A stretch of DNA of 5,131 nt from Anaerolineae bacterium (GTDB taxonomy: Bacteria; Chloroflexota; Anaerolineae; JAADDB01), in NCBI GenBank assembly GCA_015489285.1, contig WGAA01000349.1:1-5131 (forward strand), read 5' to 3'. Below, in pieces: positions 1 through 5,131 of the stretch. Below the pieces are notes generated by a model. It did no database searches. It saw only the letters and a program-made list of their open reading frames with translations, and had not been told where the DNA came from. Every line of letters starts with the position of its first letter. The first letter of the stretch is position 1. A program made the translations under genes and the position numbers.

Positions 1-3
1 TTC

Positions 4-14
4 CATCCTCCTTC
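4..14 (-). promoter_or_regulatory. Shine-Dalgarno of a leftward gene starting outside the window
   Basis: Read on the minus strand, bases 13 to 7 are AAGGAGG, a near-perfect anti-16S match. An ATG follows with no spacing (6 to 4), which is too close to be used, so the true start codon most likely lies a few bases beyond the left edge. Together with the -10 box at 30-35 this implies a divergently transcribed gene with a short leader. Nothing of its product is visible. Confidence 0.5.
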
Positions 15-29
15 CCTCGGGCTGTCGCC

Positions 30-60
30 ATTATACCGGTCCCTCGTTCCCCCTGTCCAA
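30..60 (-). promoter_or_regulatory. Probable sigma-70-type promoter for the leftward gene
   Basis: The minus strand reads TATAAT at 35 to 30, a consensus -10 box. A TTGGACA stretch at 60 to 54 gives a possible -35 hexamer (TGGACA, 59 to 54) with an 18-base spacer. Transcription would start near base 23, about 10 bases before the AAGGAGG site. The -10 is convincing and the -35 is only partial. This makes the repeat region that follows a divergent intergenic region between two promoters. Confidence 0.5.
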
Positions 61-80
61 TGGGGATTCCCCTCTGCGCC

Positions 81-115
81 AAGACAAAGTTGACTCCGCA
101 AAGCCACCTTCTCTT
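81..115. repeat. Imperfect palindrome, copy 1 of a composite repeat
   Basis: The outer arms AAGACAAAGTTG (81-92) and CCACCTTCTCTT (104-115) are inverted repeats with 9 of 12 positions complementary around an 11-base centre. The element is the same length as the palindrome at 170-204 and matches it at about 26 of 35 positions in direct alignment. Similarity continues rightward through CAAGTTA and GCATCACG (116-130). It could form a DNA or RNA hairpin. Whether it is a mobile REP/MITE-like unit or a protein-binding palindrome cannot be decided from two copies. Confidence 0.6.
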
Positions 116-127
116 CAAGTTAGCATC

Positions 128-157
128 ACGAGTAACGAGTAACGGAGTAACGAGTAA
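128..157. repeat. ACG-phased heptamer array 1 (ACGAGTA type)
   Basis: The trinucleotide ACG recurs at 128, 135, 142 and 150, a 7-base period with one 8-base step caused by an extra G. The unit is ACGAGTA. The array directly follows the first palindrome and resembles the other two arrays in phase and in the ACG core, though its unit differs. It is non-coding, and the repeats touch one another, so this is not a CRISPR structure. Confidence 0.75.
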
Positions 158-169
158 TTGGTTGGCGTG

Positions 170-204
170 AAGACAAGGTGGTCCCTATAAAGCCAACTTG
201 TCTT
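170..204. repeat. Near-perfect 12-base inverted repeat (hairpin), copy 2 of the composite repeat
   Basis: Arms AAGACAAGGTGG (170-181) and CCAACTTGTCTT (193-204) are complementary at 11 of 12 positions around the 11-base centre TCCCTATAAAG. It is the better-formed of the two palindromes and lies 89 bases after the first. There is no T-tract after the stem, so an intrinsic terminator is unlikely. It leads directly into heptamer array 2. Confidence 0.75.
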
Positions 205-243
205 CGAGTTACGCATCACGCATCACGTATCACGCATCACGTA
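205..243. repeat. ACG-phased heptamer array 2 (CGCATCA type)
   Basis: From the end of the hairpin the sequence runs as CGAGTTA, CGCATCA, CGCATCA, CGTATCA, CGCATCA, CGTA, about five and a half heptamers with no indels. ACG falls at 211, 218, 225, 232 and 239, exactly seven bases apart. Seven is not a multiple of three, and no gene signal covers the array, so this is a non-coding short tandem repeat. Confidence 0.85.
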
Positions 244-290
244 CCCACTGCCGAGCGCCAACCCGACACGCCAGTCACCCCCTGTCGCCC

Positions 291-346
291 TGACGCATGA
301 CGAGTGACGAATGACGTTACGCATTACGCATCACGGATTACGTCAT
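291..346. repeat. ACG-phased heptamer array 3 (mixed TGACGAG and TACGCAT units)
   Basis: ACG occurs at 293, 300, 307, 314, then 319, 326, 333 and 340: two runs of exact 7-base spacing joined by a 5-base step. The first run has TGACGCA/TGACGAG/TGACGAA units, the second TACGCAT-like units, so the array looks like a junction of two unit types. Unlike arrays 1 and 2 I see no palindrome immediately before it; bases 244-290 hold nothing I can identify. Confidence 0.8.
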
Positions 347-397
347 CCCGCCGAGCTGCGCTTGTAGTGCCGACTTTCTCCTCAGCGCCTGACGAAT

Positions 398-429
398 TTC
401 CGCAGGCCGGGACACTCCAGACTGCGGAA
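398..429. promoter_or_regulatory. Inverted repeat upstream of the SDR promoter, possible operator
   Basis: TTCCGCAG (398-405) and CTGCGGAA (422-429) form a perfect 8-base inverted repeat with a 16-base gap, half-site centres about 24 bases apart. A second inverted pair, CCGACTT (370-376) and AAGTCGG (428-434), shares two bases with the right arm. Both lie upstream of the -10 box at 465-470, so they would not be in the transcript. A regulator site is possible; coincidence in GC-rich DNA is also possible. Confidence 0.3.
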
Positions 430-461
430 GTCGGGCAGACCTCTCCTATGCTCCTCGATTG

Positions 462-470
462 TGCTATAAT
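462..470 (+). promoter_or_regulatory. Extended -10 promoter for the SDR gene and possibly the operon
   Basis: TGCTATAAT is a perfect extended -10 element (TG, one base, TATAAT at 465-470). No good TTGACA lies 16 to 18 bases upstream, which is usual for extended -10 promoters. Transcription would begin near 477, leaving a leader of about 30 bases before the ATG at 509 that contains the GGGGAG ribosome binding site (495-500). Confidence 0.7.
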
Positions 471-508
471 ACGGCGTGGCGAGCACCTACTCCTGGGGAG
501 AGCGTACG

Positions 509-1285
509 ATGTTCCAAGACAAGGTCGCCATCGTTACCGGGGCGTCCAGCGGCATTGGAAAAGCGACCGCGCTGGCGTTGGCCCGGGCCGGAGCCCATGT
601 TGCCCTTGCCGCCCGTCGGGAATCCCTCTTGCAGGACGTGGCCCGGGAGATCGTCGCGCTGGGGCGCGAGGCCCTGGTCGTGCCCACCGATGTCACCGAC
701 CGCGAGCAGGTGGACCGGCTGGTCCGGGCGACGTTGGAGCGGTGGGGGCGCGTCGATATCCTCATTGCCAACGCGGGCGCCTACGTGCGTCGTCCCATCC
801 GAGAACTCCGCCCGGAGGACCTGGAATACTCCCTGGCCGTCAACTTCTACGGCAGTGTGTACCCCGTCCTGGCCCTGCTCCCCCACATGCTGGAGCGCAA
901 GACCGGACACATCGTCCTCGTGACCTCCATGGACGCGAAGAAGGGCATCCCCCCCGATGCGCCTTACGTGGCTGCCAAATTCGCCCTGGCCGGATTCGGG
1001 GACGTCCTCCGTCAAGAACTCCACGGCACGGGCGTCCGCGTCACCATCGTCTTTCCCGGGCGAGTGGATACCCCCCTCATCCAGAATCTGACAGTCCCCT
1101 GGATCTCTGCTAAAATCCCCCCCACAGCCGTAGCCAAGGCCATTCTCAAGGGCATACGGAAGGGGGCGCCGGAAATCATCGTGCCCTGGCAAGCCCGCCT
1201 CCTCCTGTACGCCCACGTCCTATCCCCTCGCCTGGCCGATTGGGCGGTGCGCTTCTTCCACCTGGAAGGATGGGAAGCGACATAG
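509..1285 (+). CDS. Short-chain dehydrogenase/reductase (SDR), 258 residues
   Basis: A classical SDR oxidoreductase, a cytoplasmic NAD(P)(H)-dependent enzyme that interconverts an alcohol and a carbonyl; the substrate cannot be predicted. The N-terminal Rossmann nucleotide-binding motif TGASSGIG is at residues 10-17. Arg36-Arg37 after the second strand favours NADP(H), and DVTD is at 61-64. The NAG motif spans 88-90, and the catalytic tetrad is complete: Asn112, Ser140, Tyr153 and Lys157 (YVAAK), followed by PGRVDTP (183-189). Length is normal for the family. The C-terminus (about residues 222-251) is rather hydrophobic and may contact a membrane or a lipid-like substrate. ATG 509 is chosen because GGGGAG precedes it by 8 bases and the protein begins at the usual place before the first strand. 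An in-frame GTG at 476 lies at the predicted transcription start and would add 11 unlikely residues. The next gene follows after 48 bases. Confidence 0.93.
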   Translation: MFQDKVAIVTGASSGIGKATALALARAGAHVALAARRESLLQDVAREIVALGREALVVPTDVTDREQVDRLVRATLERWGRVDILIANAGAYVRRPIRELRPEDLEYSLAVNFYGSVYPVLALLPHMLERKTGHIVLVTSMDAKKGIPPDAPYVAAKFALAGFGDVLRQELHGTGVRVTIVFPGRVDTPLIQNLTVPWISAKIPPTAVAKAILKGIRKGAPEIIVPWQARLLLYAHVLSPRLADWAVRFFHLEGWEAT

Positions 1286-1308
1286 ATCGTAACGGCAGAT
1301 GGGCAACA

Positions 1309-1330
1309 TATATAACGCGGACGAGGAGGA
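1309..1330 (+). promoter_or_regulatory. Strong ribosome binding site, with a weak possible internal -10
   Basis: GAGGAGGA at 1323-1330 contains AGGAGG and lies four bases before the ATG at 1334, fixing the start of the following gene. Just upstream, the AT-rich TATATAAC (1309-1316) stands out in GC-rich DNA and could act as a weak -10 box, but no -35 is visible. Read-through from the SDR gene is equally likely. Confidence 0.4.
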
Positions 1331-1333
1331 CCT

Positions 1334-2827
1334 ATGCAGCTAGAAACAACGTTTACCGTCAAACCACTTCACCCGTGGCTCAAGCGCATTCACATCTCCT
1401 TCGTTCCCGGCCCCATGACACCCATGTTGGAAAGCGTTGCCGATGGCATTCTGCGCGTCCTGCGCCGTCTGGGGCACGCGGTTCAGGAAACGCCTGACAA
1501 CCGCACCGACGCTATTATCACCACCGCGCCCTTTGGTCAACCCCTCCGCTGGCGGGATGCCCTCCTCTTCGTGGCTCGACGCCGATTTCGCCTGCGCCAC
1601 ACCCCCACCCTCTACACCCTCGTCCACGCGCGCCCCGACGAATTTCTCGGTCTGCTGGACCACTTCCGCCGTGTGTTGCGCAAGGAGCCCCCGGACCCCA
1701 GGGATTACGACTTCCCCGGCCTCGCGCCTACGGCCTACAAAGTCCTCTTCGAGCAGGGCCGTCGTGGCGGGCCCATCCTCGCGCTGGAACGCCTCCTCCA
1801 GGCGCAGACCAAGAGCCTGCGCGTCATCCTCGTCGTCGGGGAGGATACCCCCCTGGCGGCCTATCACTTCGACCTCGTCGGCGCCTTCCCCAAGACCCGG
1901 GCCGACGACATCGACCTCTTCTACGAGGACATTGCCCTACGCATGGTTACCACCCTGAGCACCCGGGAAGTCACCCAGCACCGGGTGGTGGGGGAGCCCA
2001 TCCCGAAGCACGTGTGGGACGAACTGGAGGCGCCCAAGGCCATGCAGCGGGCCGCGCGGGAGCTGGGGAAGCGCAACTTCTTCACCCAGATGGTCCGCAT
2101 CTCCGACCTGGTCCACGTCCCGGCCATCTCCGACGCGGTGGCAAGCCAGTACAGCGAGGGATGTTTTGCCACCTGGGAGCCCAAGATCGACGCGCTCATC
2201 GCCACCGTCACGGGCAGCGCGCGGCCCGTGGACAAGGATAACATCACCGATGACGACCTGGCCGTTATCGTCGGCGTACGGGAGGACGGCCGTGGCGCGC
2301 TGGTGCGCCACGTGGAAGGAAAACGCAACGACCCGCCCTCCTCCGAGGCCGTGGAAATGTACGACATGGACACCCTGTTGCCCCGCATCCGCCTGGGCCC
2401 TGAATGGCCCATCCGGGCAGAAGTGCCCGTCGTGCGCTCCAAATTGCACGGCCACAGGGGCATTGCCGCGTACGACCCCACGAAGGTGGAATACGTCCCC
2501 CTGGACGACGCGTATTACCACTACCTCGTGTCCTGCGCCACGGACGCGCAGGCCCGCGGCATCAAGGCCGCGTTCGCCCGCTCCCAGGCGCTCCAGAACC
2601 CCGACGACCCGCGGCTGGTCGCCTTTACCGTCCTGCCGGGCCACGGAGTCGTCATGGCCGAGAAGTGGGTTCCCGGCAAAGCCCCCTTCCAGATCCTGTG
2701 GGAATTCATGGACGAAGGGACCCTCGTCGTCGACAGTCACGTCCCTCAGGGGCCCATGTGGTACGAGCCCGACGAGGAGGGACGTATGGTCCTGCGCACG
2801 GAAGAGGATGAGTGGCCCGTTGTTTGA
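1334..2827 (+). CDS. Conserved-looking hypothetical protein, 497 residues, function unknown
   Basis: I do not recognise this protein. It is clearly a gene: a strong AGGAGG lies four bases before the ATG, it has balanced composition over nearly 500 codons, and it ends 13 bases before the next gene. It has no signal peptide and no membrane-length hydrophobic stretch, so it is probably cytosolic. The N-terminal third opens with a hydrophobic strand and helix (IHISFVPG, about residues 19-26, then a helix to about 47), suggesting an alpha/beta fold. A second strand, VILVVGED, follows near 164-171. The C-terminal part has features that look like an active or binding site: KLHGHR (370-375), YDPTKVEYVPLDDAYYHY (about 380-397), then VAFTVLPGHGVVMAEKW. 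It ends in an acidic tail rich in Glu and Asp. Its place between an SDR and a PIG-L deacetylase suggests sugar or envelope metabolism, but that is only context. Confidence 0.85.
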   Translation: MQLETTFTVKPLHPWLKRIHISFVPGPMTPMLESVADGILRVLRRLGHAVQETPDNRTDAIITTAPFGQPLRWRDALLFVARRRFRLRHTPTLYTLVHARPDEFLGLLDHFRRVLRKEPPDPRDYDFPGLAPTAYKVLFEQGRRGGPILALERLLQAQTKSLRVILVVGEDTPLAAYHFDLVGAFPKTRADDIDLFYEDIALRMVTTLSTREVTQHRVVGEPIPKHVWDELEAPKAMQRAARELGKRNFFTQMVRISDLVHVPAISDAVASQYSEGCFATWEPKIDALIATVTGSARPVDKDNITDDDLAVIVGVREDGRGALVRHVEGKRNDPPSSEAVEMYDMDTLLPRIRLGPEWPIRAEVPVVRSKLHGHRGIAAYDPTKVEYVPLDDAYYHYLVSCATDAQARGIKAAFARSQALQNPDDPRLVAFTVLPGHGVVMAEKWVPGKAPFQILWEFMDEGTLVVDSHVPQGPMWYEPDEEGRMVLRTEEDEWPVV

Positions 2828-2840
2828 GAGCGAAGCGACC

Positions 2841-3566
2841 GTGAACTCGCGTCCCGTACACCTTTTCCTCTCCCCCCATCCGGGGGATGCCCTCCTGGCC
2901 TGTGGGGCGACCATGGCCCACCTGGCCCGGAAGGGCGCGCGCGTTCTTGTTGCCGTCCCCTTCGTCGCCTTCCGGGGGGACGGGTGGGATGTGGAGCGGG
3001 AGACCCATGACGCGTGGGCGCACGTGGGCGCGCGGGGGTGGATCGGCCTCTATCCCCCCGCGGAACGGCGGCGGCATCCCGCGGAAGGGCGCCTCCTCTA
3101 CACCCATTCCCGCACCCTCTACGGCCTCCCCGACCCCAGCGAGGGGGACCTCCCCCACCGTCTGGCCGGAGAAATCACCGCCCTGGTGGACGAAGCCCCT
3201 GCCTTCATCTACGCGCCCCTGGCCATGACGCGTCACGTGGACCACATTCACCTGGCGTCCGCGGGGCATGTGCTGGCCCGGGCCGGATACCGGGTCCTCT
3301 GGTACGAGGAATTCCCCCGACGGCCCGTGCGGGAGACGATACGCACGTTGAAACGCCGTGGGTGGTCCCCCCTCCTCCTTCCCCTGAGCGAGGGGGACGC
3401 CCGCGCCAAAGTCGCAGCCTTGCACGCGTTGCGCTTTCGCATCCCGCGAACCTTCGGCCACGCGCGGGAGATCGAACGCCGCGTGGAAGACGATCTTTGG
3501 ACACAGAGCGGTCAGGGATACCGGGCAGAACGGTTCTGGGAACGCACCCAAGGAGGTCGTCCATGA
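2841..3566 (+). CDS. PIG-L/LmbE-family putative deacetylase with an altered HPDD motif, 241 residues
   Basis: PIG-L family proteins are mostly zinc-dependent enzymes removing N-acetyl groups from GlcNAc-type sugars (PIG-L, MshB, BshB) or related substrates. The N-terminal signature reads SPHPGDALLACG at residues 11-22, after the hydrophobic strand VHLFL. The distal motif RHVDHIH has His132, Asp134 and His135. By analogy with MshB, zinc would be held by His13, Asp16 and His135. The residue expected to be the catalytic base, Asp15, is glycine (GGG codon) here. The family's Glu-containing helix (ERETHDAWAHVGA) follows. No signal peptide is seen. The start is uncertain. GTG 2841 gives the usual short N-terminus and a GAGAG 10 bases upstream. 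An in-frame ATG at 2808 would overlap the previous gene by 20 bases, but its GGAAGAGG touches the start codon. The stop overlaps the next start, implying translational coupling. The family call is firm; activity and substrate are not. Confidence 0.85.
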   Translation: MNSRPVHLFLSPHPGDALLACGATMAHLARKGARVLVAVPFVAFRGDGWDVERETHDAWAHVGARGWIGLYPPAERRRHPAEGRLLYTHSRTLYGLPDPSEGDLPHRLAGEITALVDEAPAFIYAPLAMTRHVDHIHLASAGHVLARAGYRVLWYEEFPRRPVRETIRTLKRRGWSPLLLPLSEGDARAKVAALHALRFRIPRTFGHAREIERRVEDDLWTQSGQGYRAERFWERTQGGRP

Positions 3567-4510
3567 CATCCCCCATGCGCTACGGTGAATGGCTCAACAC
3601 CGCGCTCCGGCGGCTGATCGGCGATGTGGTCATCTGGGTCCTCAGCATTCCCTGGATGCTCCTCCGCTGGTTCAGCCTGGTCATTCTCGGCATCAGCATC
3701 ATCGGGATGGAATACCGCGTGGCGAGTTTGGGCCAGCACCCGCACCTCTTCATCCCCTTGCTTGTGGCAGATTCGCCCTGGGCCGTGTTGCGCGGCGTCT
3801 TCCGAGTGTACCGCTACCTCGTGGGACTCCCCACGGGGATCCTGATCGGGGGCTTCTTCTTCGCCCTCCTCGCCTGGGTCCTTCGGGCGTTCGTCGCGGG
3901 CGGGGTCATCTACCGCACCATGCCCTCATGGACCCATCCTCCCCGCTGGCAGGAGAGCCTCCACGTGGGGCTGGAACGGGGATTCCACCTGCTGGTCATC
4001 GATGTCCTCTTCGCGCTTCCTGTGGTCATCCTGGGACTTCTCTTCGGGACCCTGACGGGTGCGATGCTCTCCCGGTGGATTCAGGCCCCCCAGCACACGC
4101 CCCTCATCCCCATCCTCGGCCTTTGCCTGACCGTCCCCCTCCTTCTCTTCTGGCTGCTGGTCACCTTGTTCCTGCGGCCGCTGATGTACCAGGCGTGTGT
4201 GCAGGAACGCCTTCCGTTCTGGGAGGCCGTGGAACGGGGACTGCGCATCGCGTGGCGTCGGAGCGGTCCGACCCTGGTGTTGGGGATGACGTGCATGGGG
4301 GTGAGCCTGGCCAACGGGATTCTCACCCGCATCGTGACCTTACCGCTGGGTATCGTGGGGCCCAGGGCCCAGGGGTTCACCGCGATGGCCATGTACATCC
4401 TGTGGCTCGGCGCGGGACTGTTGCTGGTCCTTCTCTTCACGGCCCAACAACTGTTCGTCTGGAGCTTTTACGCGCAGGCCTGGCCCGCGCTGGCCGAACC
4501 GTCCTCCTAA
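3563..4510 (+). CDS. Polytopic membrane protein, 315 residues, function unknown
   Basis: An integral membrane protein with about six hydrophobic segments, roughly at residues 20-49, 86-116, 140-165, 180-205, 240-262 and 275-300. No signal peptide precedes them. Arg-rich stretches (RRLIGD near 16, RPLMYQACVQERLPFWEAVERGL near 205-227, RRSGP) suggest cytoplasmic loops. The pattern of an amphipathic helix with a Trp/Glu-Ala motif before a membrane pair occurs twice (near WQESLHVGLERG and FWEAVERGLRIAW). It recalls broad families of uncharacterised DUF-type membrane proteins, but I cannot assign one. ATG 3563 is well supported: AGGAGG at 3551-3556 lies six bases upstream, inside the end of the PIG-L gene, and the ATGA overlap with the PIG-L stop is a classic coupled junction. 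It may scaffold or transport for the neighbouring enzymes. Its stop overlaps the stop of the convergent glycosyltransferase gene. Confidence 0.85.
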   Translation: MTSPMRYGEWLNTALRRLIGDVVIWVLSIPWMLLRWFSLVILGISIIGMEYRVASLGQHPHLFIPLLVADSPWAVLRGVFRVYRYLVGLPTGILIGGFFFALLAWVLRAFVAGGVIYRTMPSWTHPPRWQESLHVGLERGFHLLVIDVLFALPVVILGLLFGTLTGAMLSRWIQAPQHTPLIPILGLCLTVPLLLFWLLVTLFLRPLMYQACVQERLPFWEAVERGLRIAWRRSGPTLVLGMTCMGVSLANGILTRIVTLPLGIVGPRAQGFTAMAMYILWLGAGLLLVLLFTAQQLFVWSFYAQAWPALAEPSS

Positions 4511-5131
4511 AACAACCGCCCGCCGGACGTCCCGCCCACCCGGCGCGGCAGATCCCGACGCCAGTGGATACGGGGGTCATGACGGTGGCGGAAGCGCCAC
4601 CACAGGCCCTGGGGGTATCCCACCATCTTGGCCACATCCCCCACGACCCGAAGTACAGGGACCCACAGGAGGAGGCGCGCCCGCTGCCAAAACGATCCCC
4701 TCTCGACCAGGCGGTTCAGGCGCTTCCAGGGGCGACGCACGTAGAGATACAGGCCCATCAGGGGCCCCAGGAGGAAGAGGGGGTGGACGAGGAGGGCCGC
4801 GATGAGGAAGCCGGGCAAGAGTCCCCCGTAAGTACCGTACCGGATGAGGTGGCGCATACGCCACAAATCGGCCTGGCCGTCGCCGAACGCGTAGTTCCGG
4901 TACTGACGGAAGAAGGCGCGCAGGGAGGATCGGGGCCGGAAGTAGACCACGGCCCGGGGCGCCCAGGCGAAGGGTCCGACCAGCGCGCGCACCCGTAAGT
5001 CAAACACCACGTCCTCGCTGTAATCCAGCCACTCCGGATATCCGCCCACCCGTTCCCACGTGCTCCGGAGGAAGGCCACAGAACGGCTGGAGGGGAGAAA
5101 CCGGTGGGGGTCGATCTCCTCGGGCAGGGGG
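4507..5131 (-). CDS. Family 2 glycosyltransferase, C-terminal 207 residues (cut by window edge)
   Basis: A membrane-associated glycosyltransferase that would move a sugar from a nucleotide- or lipid-linked donor onto an acceptor at the inner membrane face. The reading frame is open to the right edge, so the N-terminal nucleotide-binding half is missing. The visible part begins with PSSRSVAF, then WERVGGYPEWLDYSEDVVFD, the typical acceptor/catalytic segment of GT2 enzymes with the Glu-Asp pair at 5016-5011. Next come FRPRSSLRAFFRQYRNY and GDG (about 4876-4950), a Gln-Tyr-x-x-Tyr stretch in the place of the QxxRW region of related enzymes. A hydrophobic hairpin of two likely membrane helices follows (GGLLPGFLIAALLVHPLF and the next segment, about 4740-4840). 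A basic tail has one more hydrophobic patch (LLLWVPVL). A GTG at 5079-5077 is internal and is not the start, because the conserved motif continues upstream of it. It converges on the membrane-protein gene. Donor and acceptor are unknown. Confidence 0.9.
   Translation of the reverse strand, partial: PLPEEIDPHRFLPSSRSVAFLRSTWERVGGYPEWLDYSEDVVFDLRVRALVGPFAWAPRAVVYFRPRSSLRAFFRQYRNYAFGDGQADLWRMRHLIRYGTYGGLLPGFLIAALLVHPLFLLGPLMGLYLYVRRPWKRLNRLVERGSFWQRARLLLWVPVLRVVGDVAKMVGYPQGLWWRFRHRHDPRIHWRRDLPRRVGGTSGGRLF

Noticed and set aside
170..204. Intrinsic terminator
   Set aside because: The stem is AT-rich at its base, is not followed by a T-tract on either side, and lies upstream of both flanking promoters.
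128..346. CRISPR array
   Set aside because: Units are seven bases long and contiguous, with no unique spacers and no long conserved direct repeat.
476..508. Upstream GTG start for the SDR
   Set aside because: It coincides with the predicted transcription start after TATAAT 465-470, lacks a ribosome binding site, and adds residues not usual for the family.
304..1113. A 269-residue plus-strand open frame beginning inside heptamer array 3
   Set aside because: It lies in a different frame from the clear SDR gene, has low-complexity Arg/Pro/Gly composition downstream, and has no ribosome binding site.
1937..2914. A 325-residue open frame on the minus strand
   Set aside because: It lies opposite the 497-residue gene. 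Long antisense frames are expected in GC-rich genes, and it shows no recognisable motif or start signal.
2706..3569. A 287-residue minus-strand open frame opposite the PIG-L gene
   Set aside because: It is an antisense shadow of a gene with recognised family motifs and has no supporting signals of its own.
3589..4998. A 469-residue plus-strand open frame spanning the membrane gene and the antisense of the glycosyltransferase
   Set aside because: It has a Pro/Arg/His-rich composition without hydrophobic segments and crosses two genes supported in other frames.
4507..5131. Mycofactocin-type glycosyltransferase (MftF)
   Set aside because: The GGYPE...ED segment is shared by many GT2 enzymes, and no other mycofactocin gene is in the window.

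Overview
The window is GC-rich bacterial DNA. It has four plus-strand genes, one minus-strand gene cut by the right edge, and a repeat-filled upstream region of about 500 bases. The combination of GC-rich tightly packed genes, clean TATAAT -10 boxes, strong AGGAGG ribosome binding sites, a PIG-L protein whose N-terminus starts SPHP, and intergenic arrays of ACGCATC-type heptamers suggests a Chloroflexota bacterium, perhaps Anaerolineae or a thermophilic relative. That assignment is inference; no marker gene is present.

Bases 1-508 hold no convincing gene. The left edge carries a minus-strand promoter and Shine-Dalgarno for a gene starting just outside the window. Bases 81-243 hold two copies of a composite repeat, each a 35-base imperfect palindrome followed by a run of ACG-phased heptamers. 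A third heptamer run lies at 291-346. An 8-base perfect inverted repeat (398-405/422-429) sits just upstream of an extended -10 promoter (TGCTATAAT, 462-470) that drives the plus-strand genes.

The plus-strand genes are: a classical short-chain dehydrogenase/reductase (509-1285); a 497-residue soluble protein I do not recognise (1334-2827); a PIG-L/LmbE-family putative deacetylase (2841-3566); and a polytopic membrane protein (3563-4510) whose ATG overlaps the PIG-L stop. The last three are packed as an operon, and the SDR may be co-transcribed with them. On the minus strand, the C-terminal part of a family 2 glycosyltransferase with membrane segments (4507-5131) converges on the membrane gene, and their stop codons overlap.

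An SDR, a PIG-L deacetylase, a multi-pass membrane protein and a membrane glycosyltransferase side by side would fit modification of a glycolipid or other envelope glycan, but no substrate can be read from the sequence. The points most worth a second look are the composite repeats, the replacement of the usual catalytic aspartate by glycine in the PIG-L motif (HPGD instead of HPDD), and the unassigned 497-residue protein.
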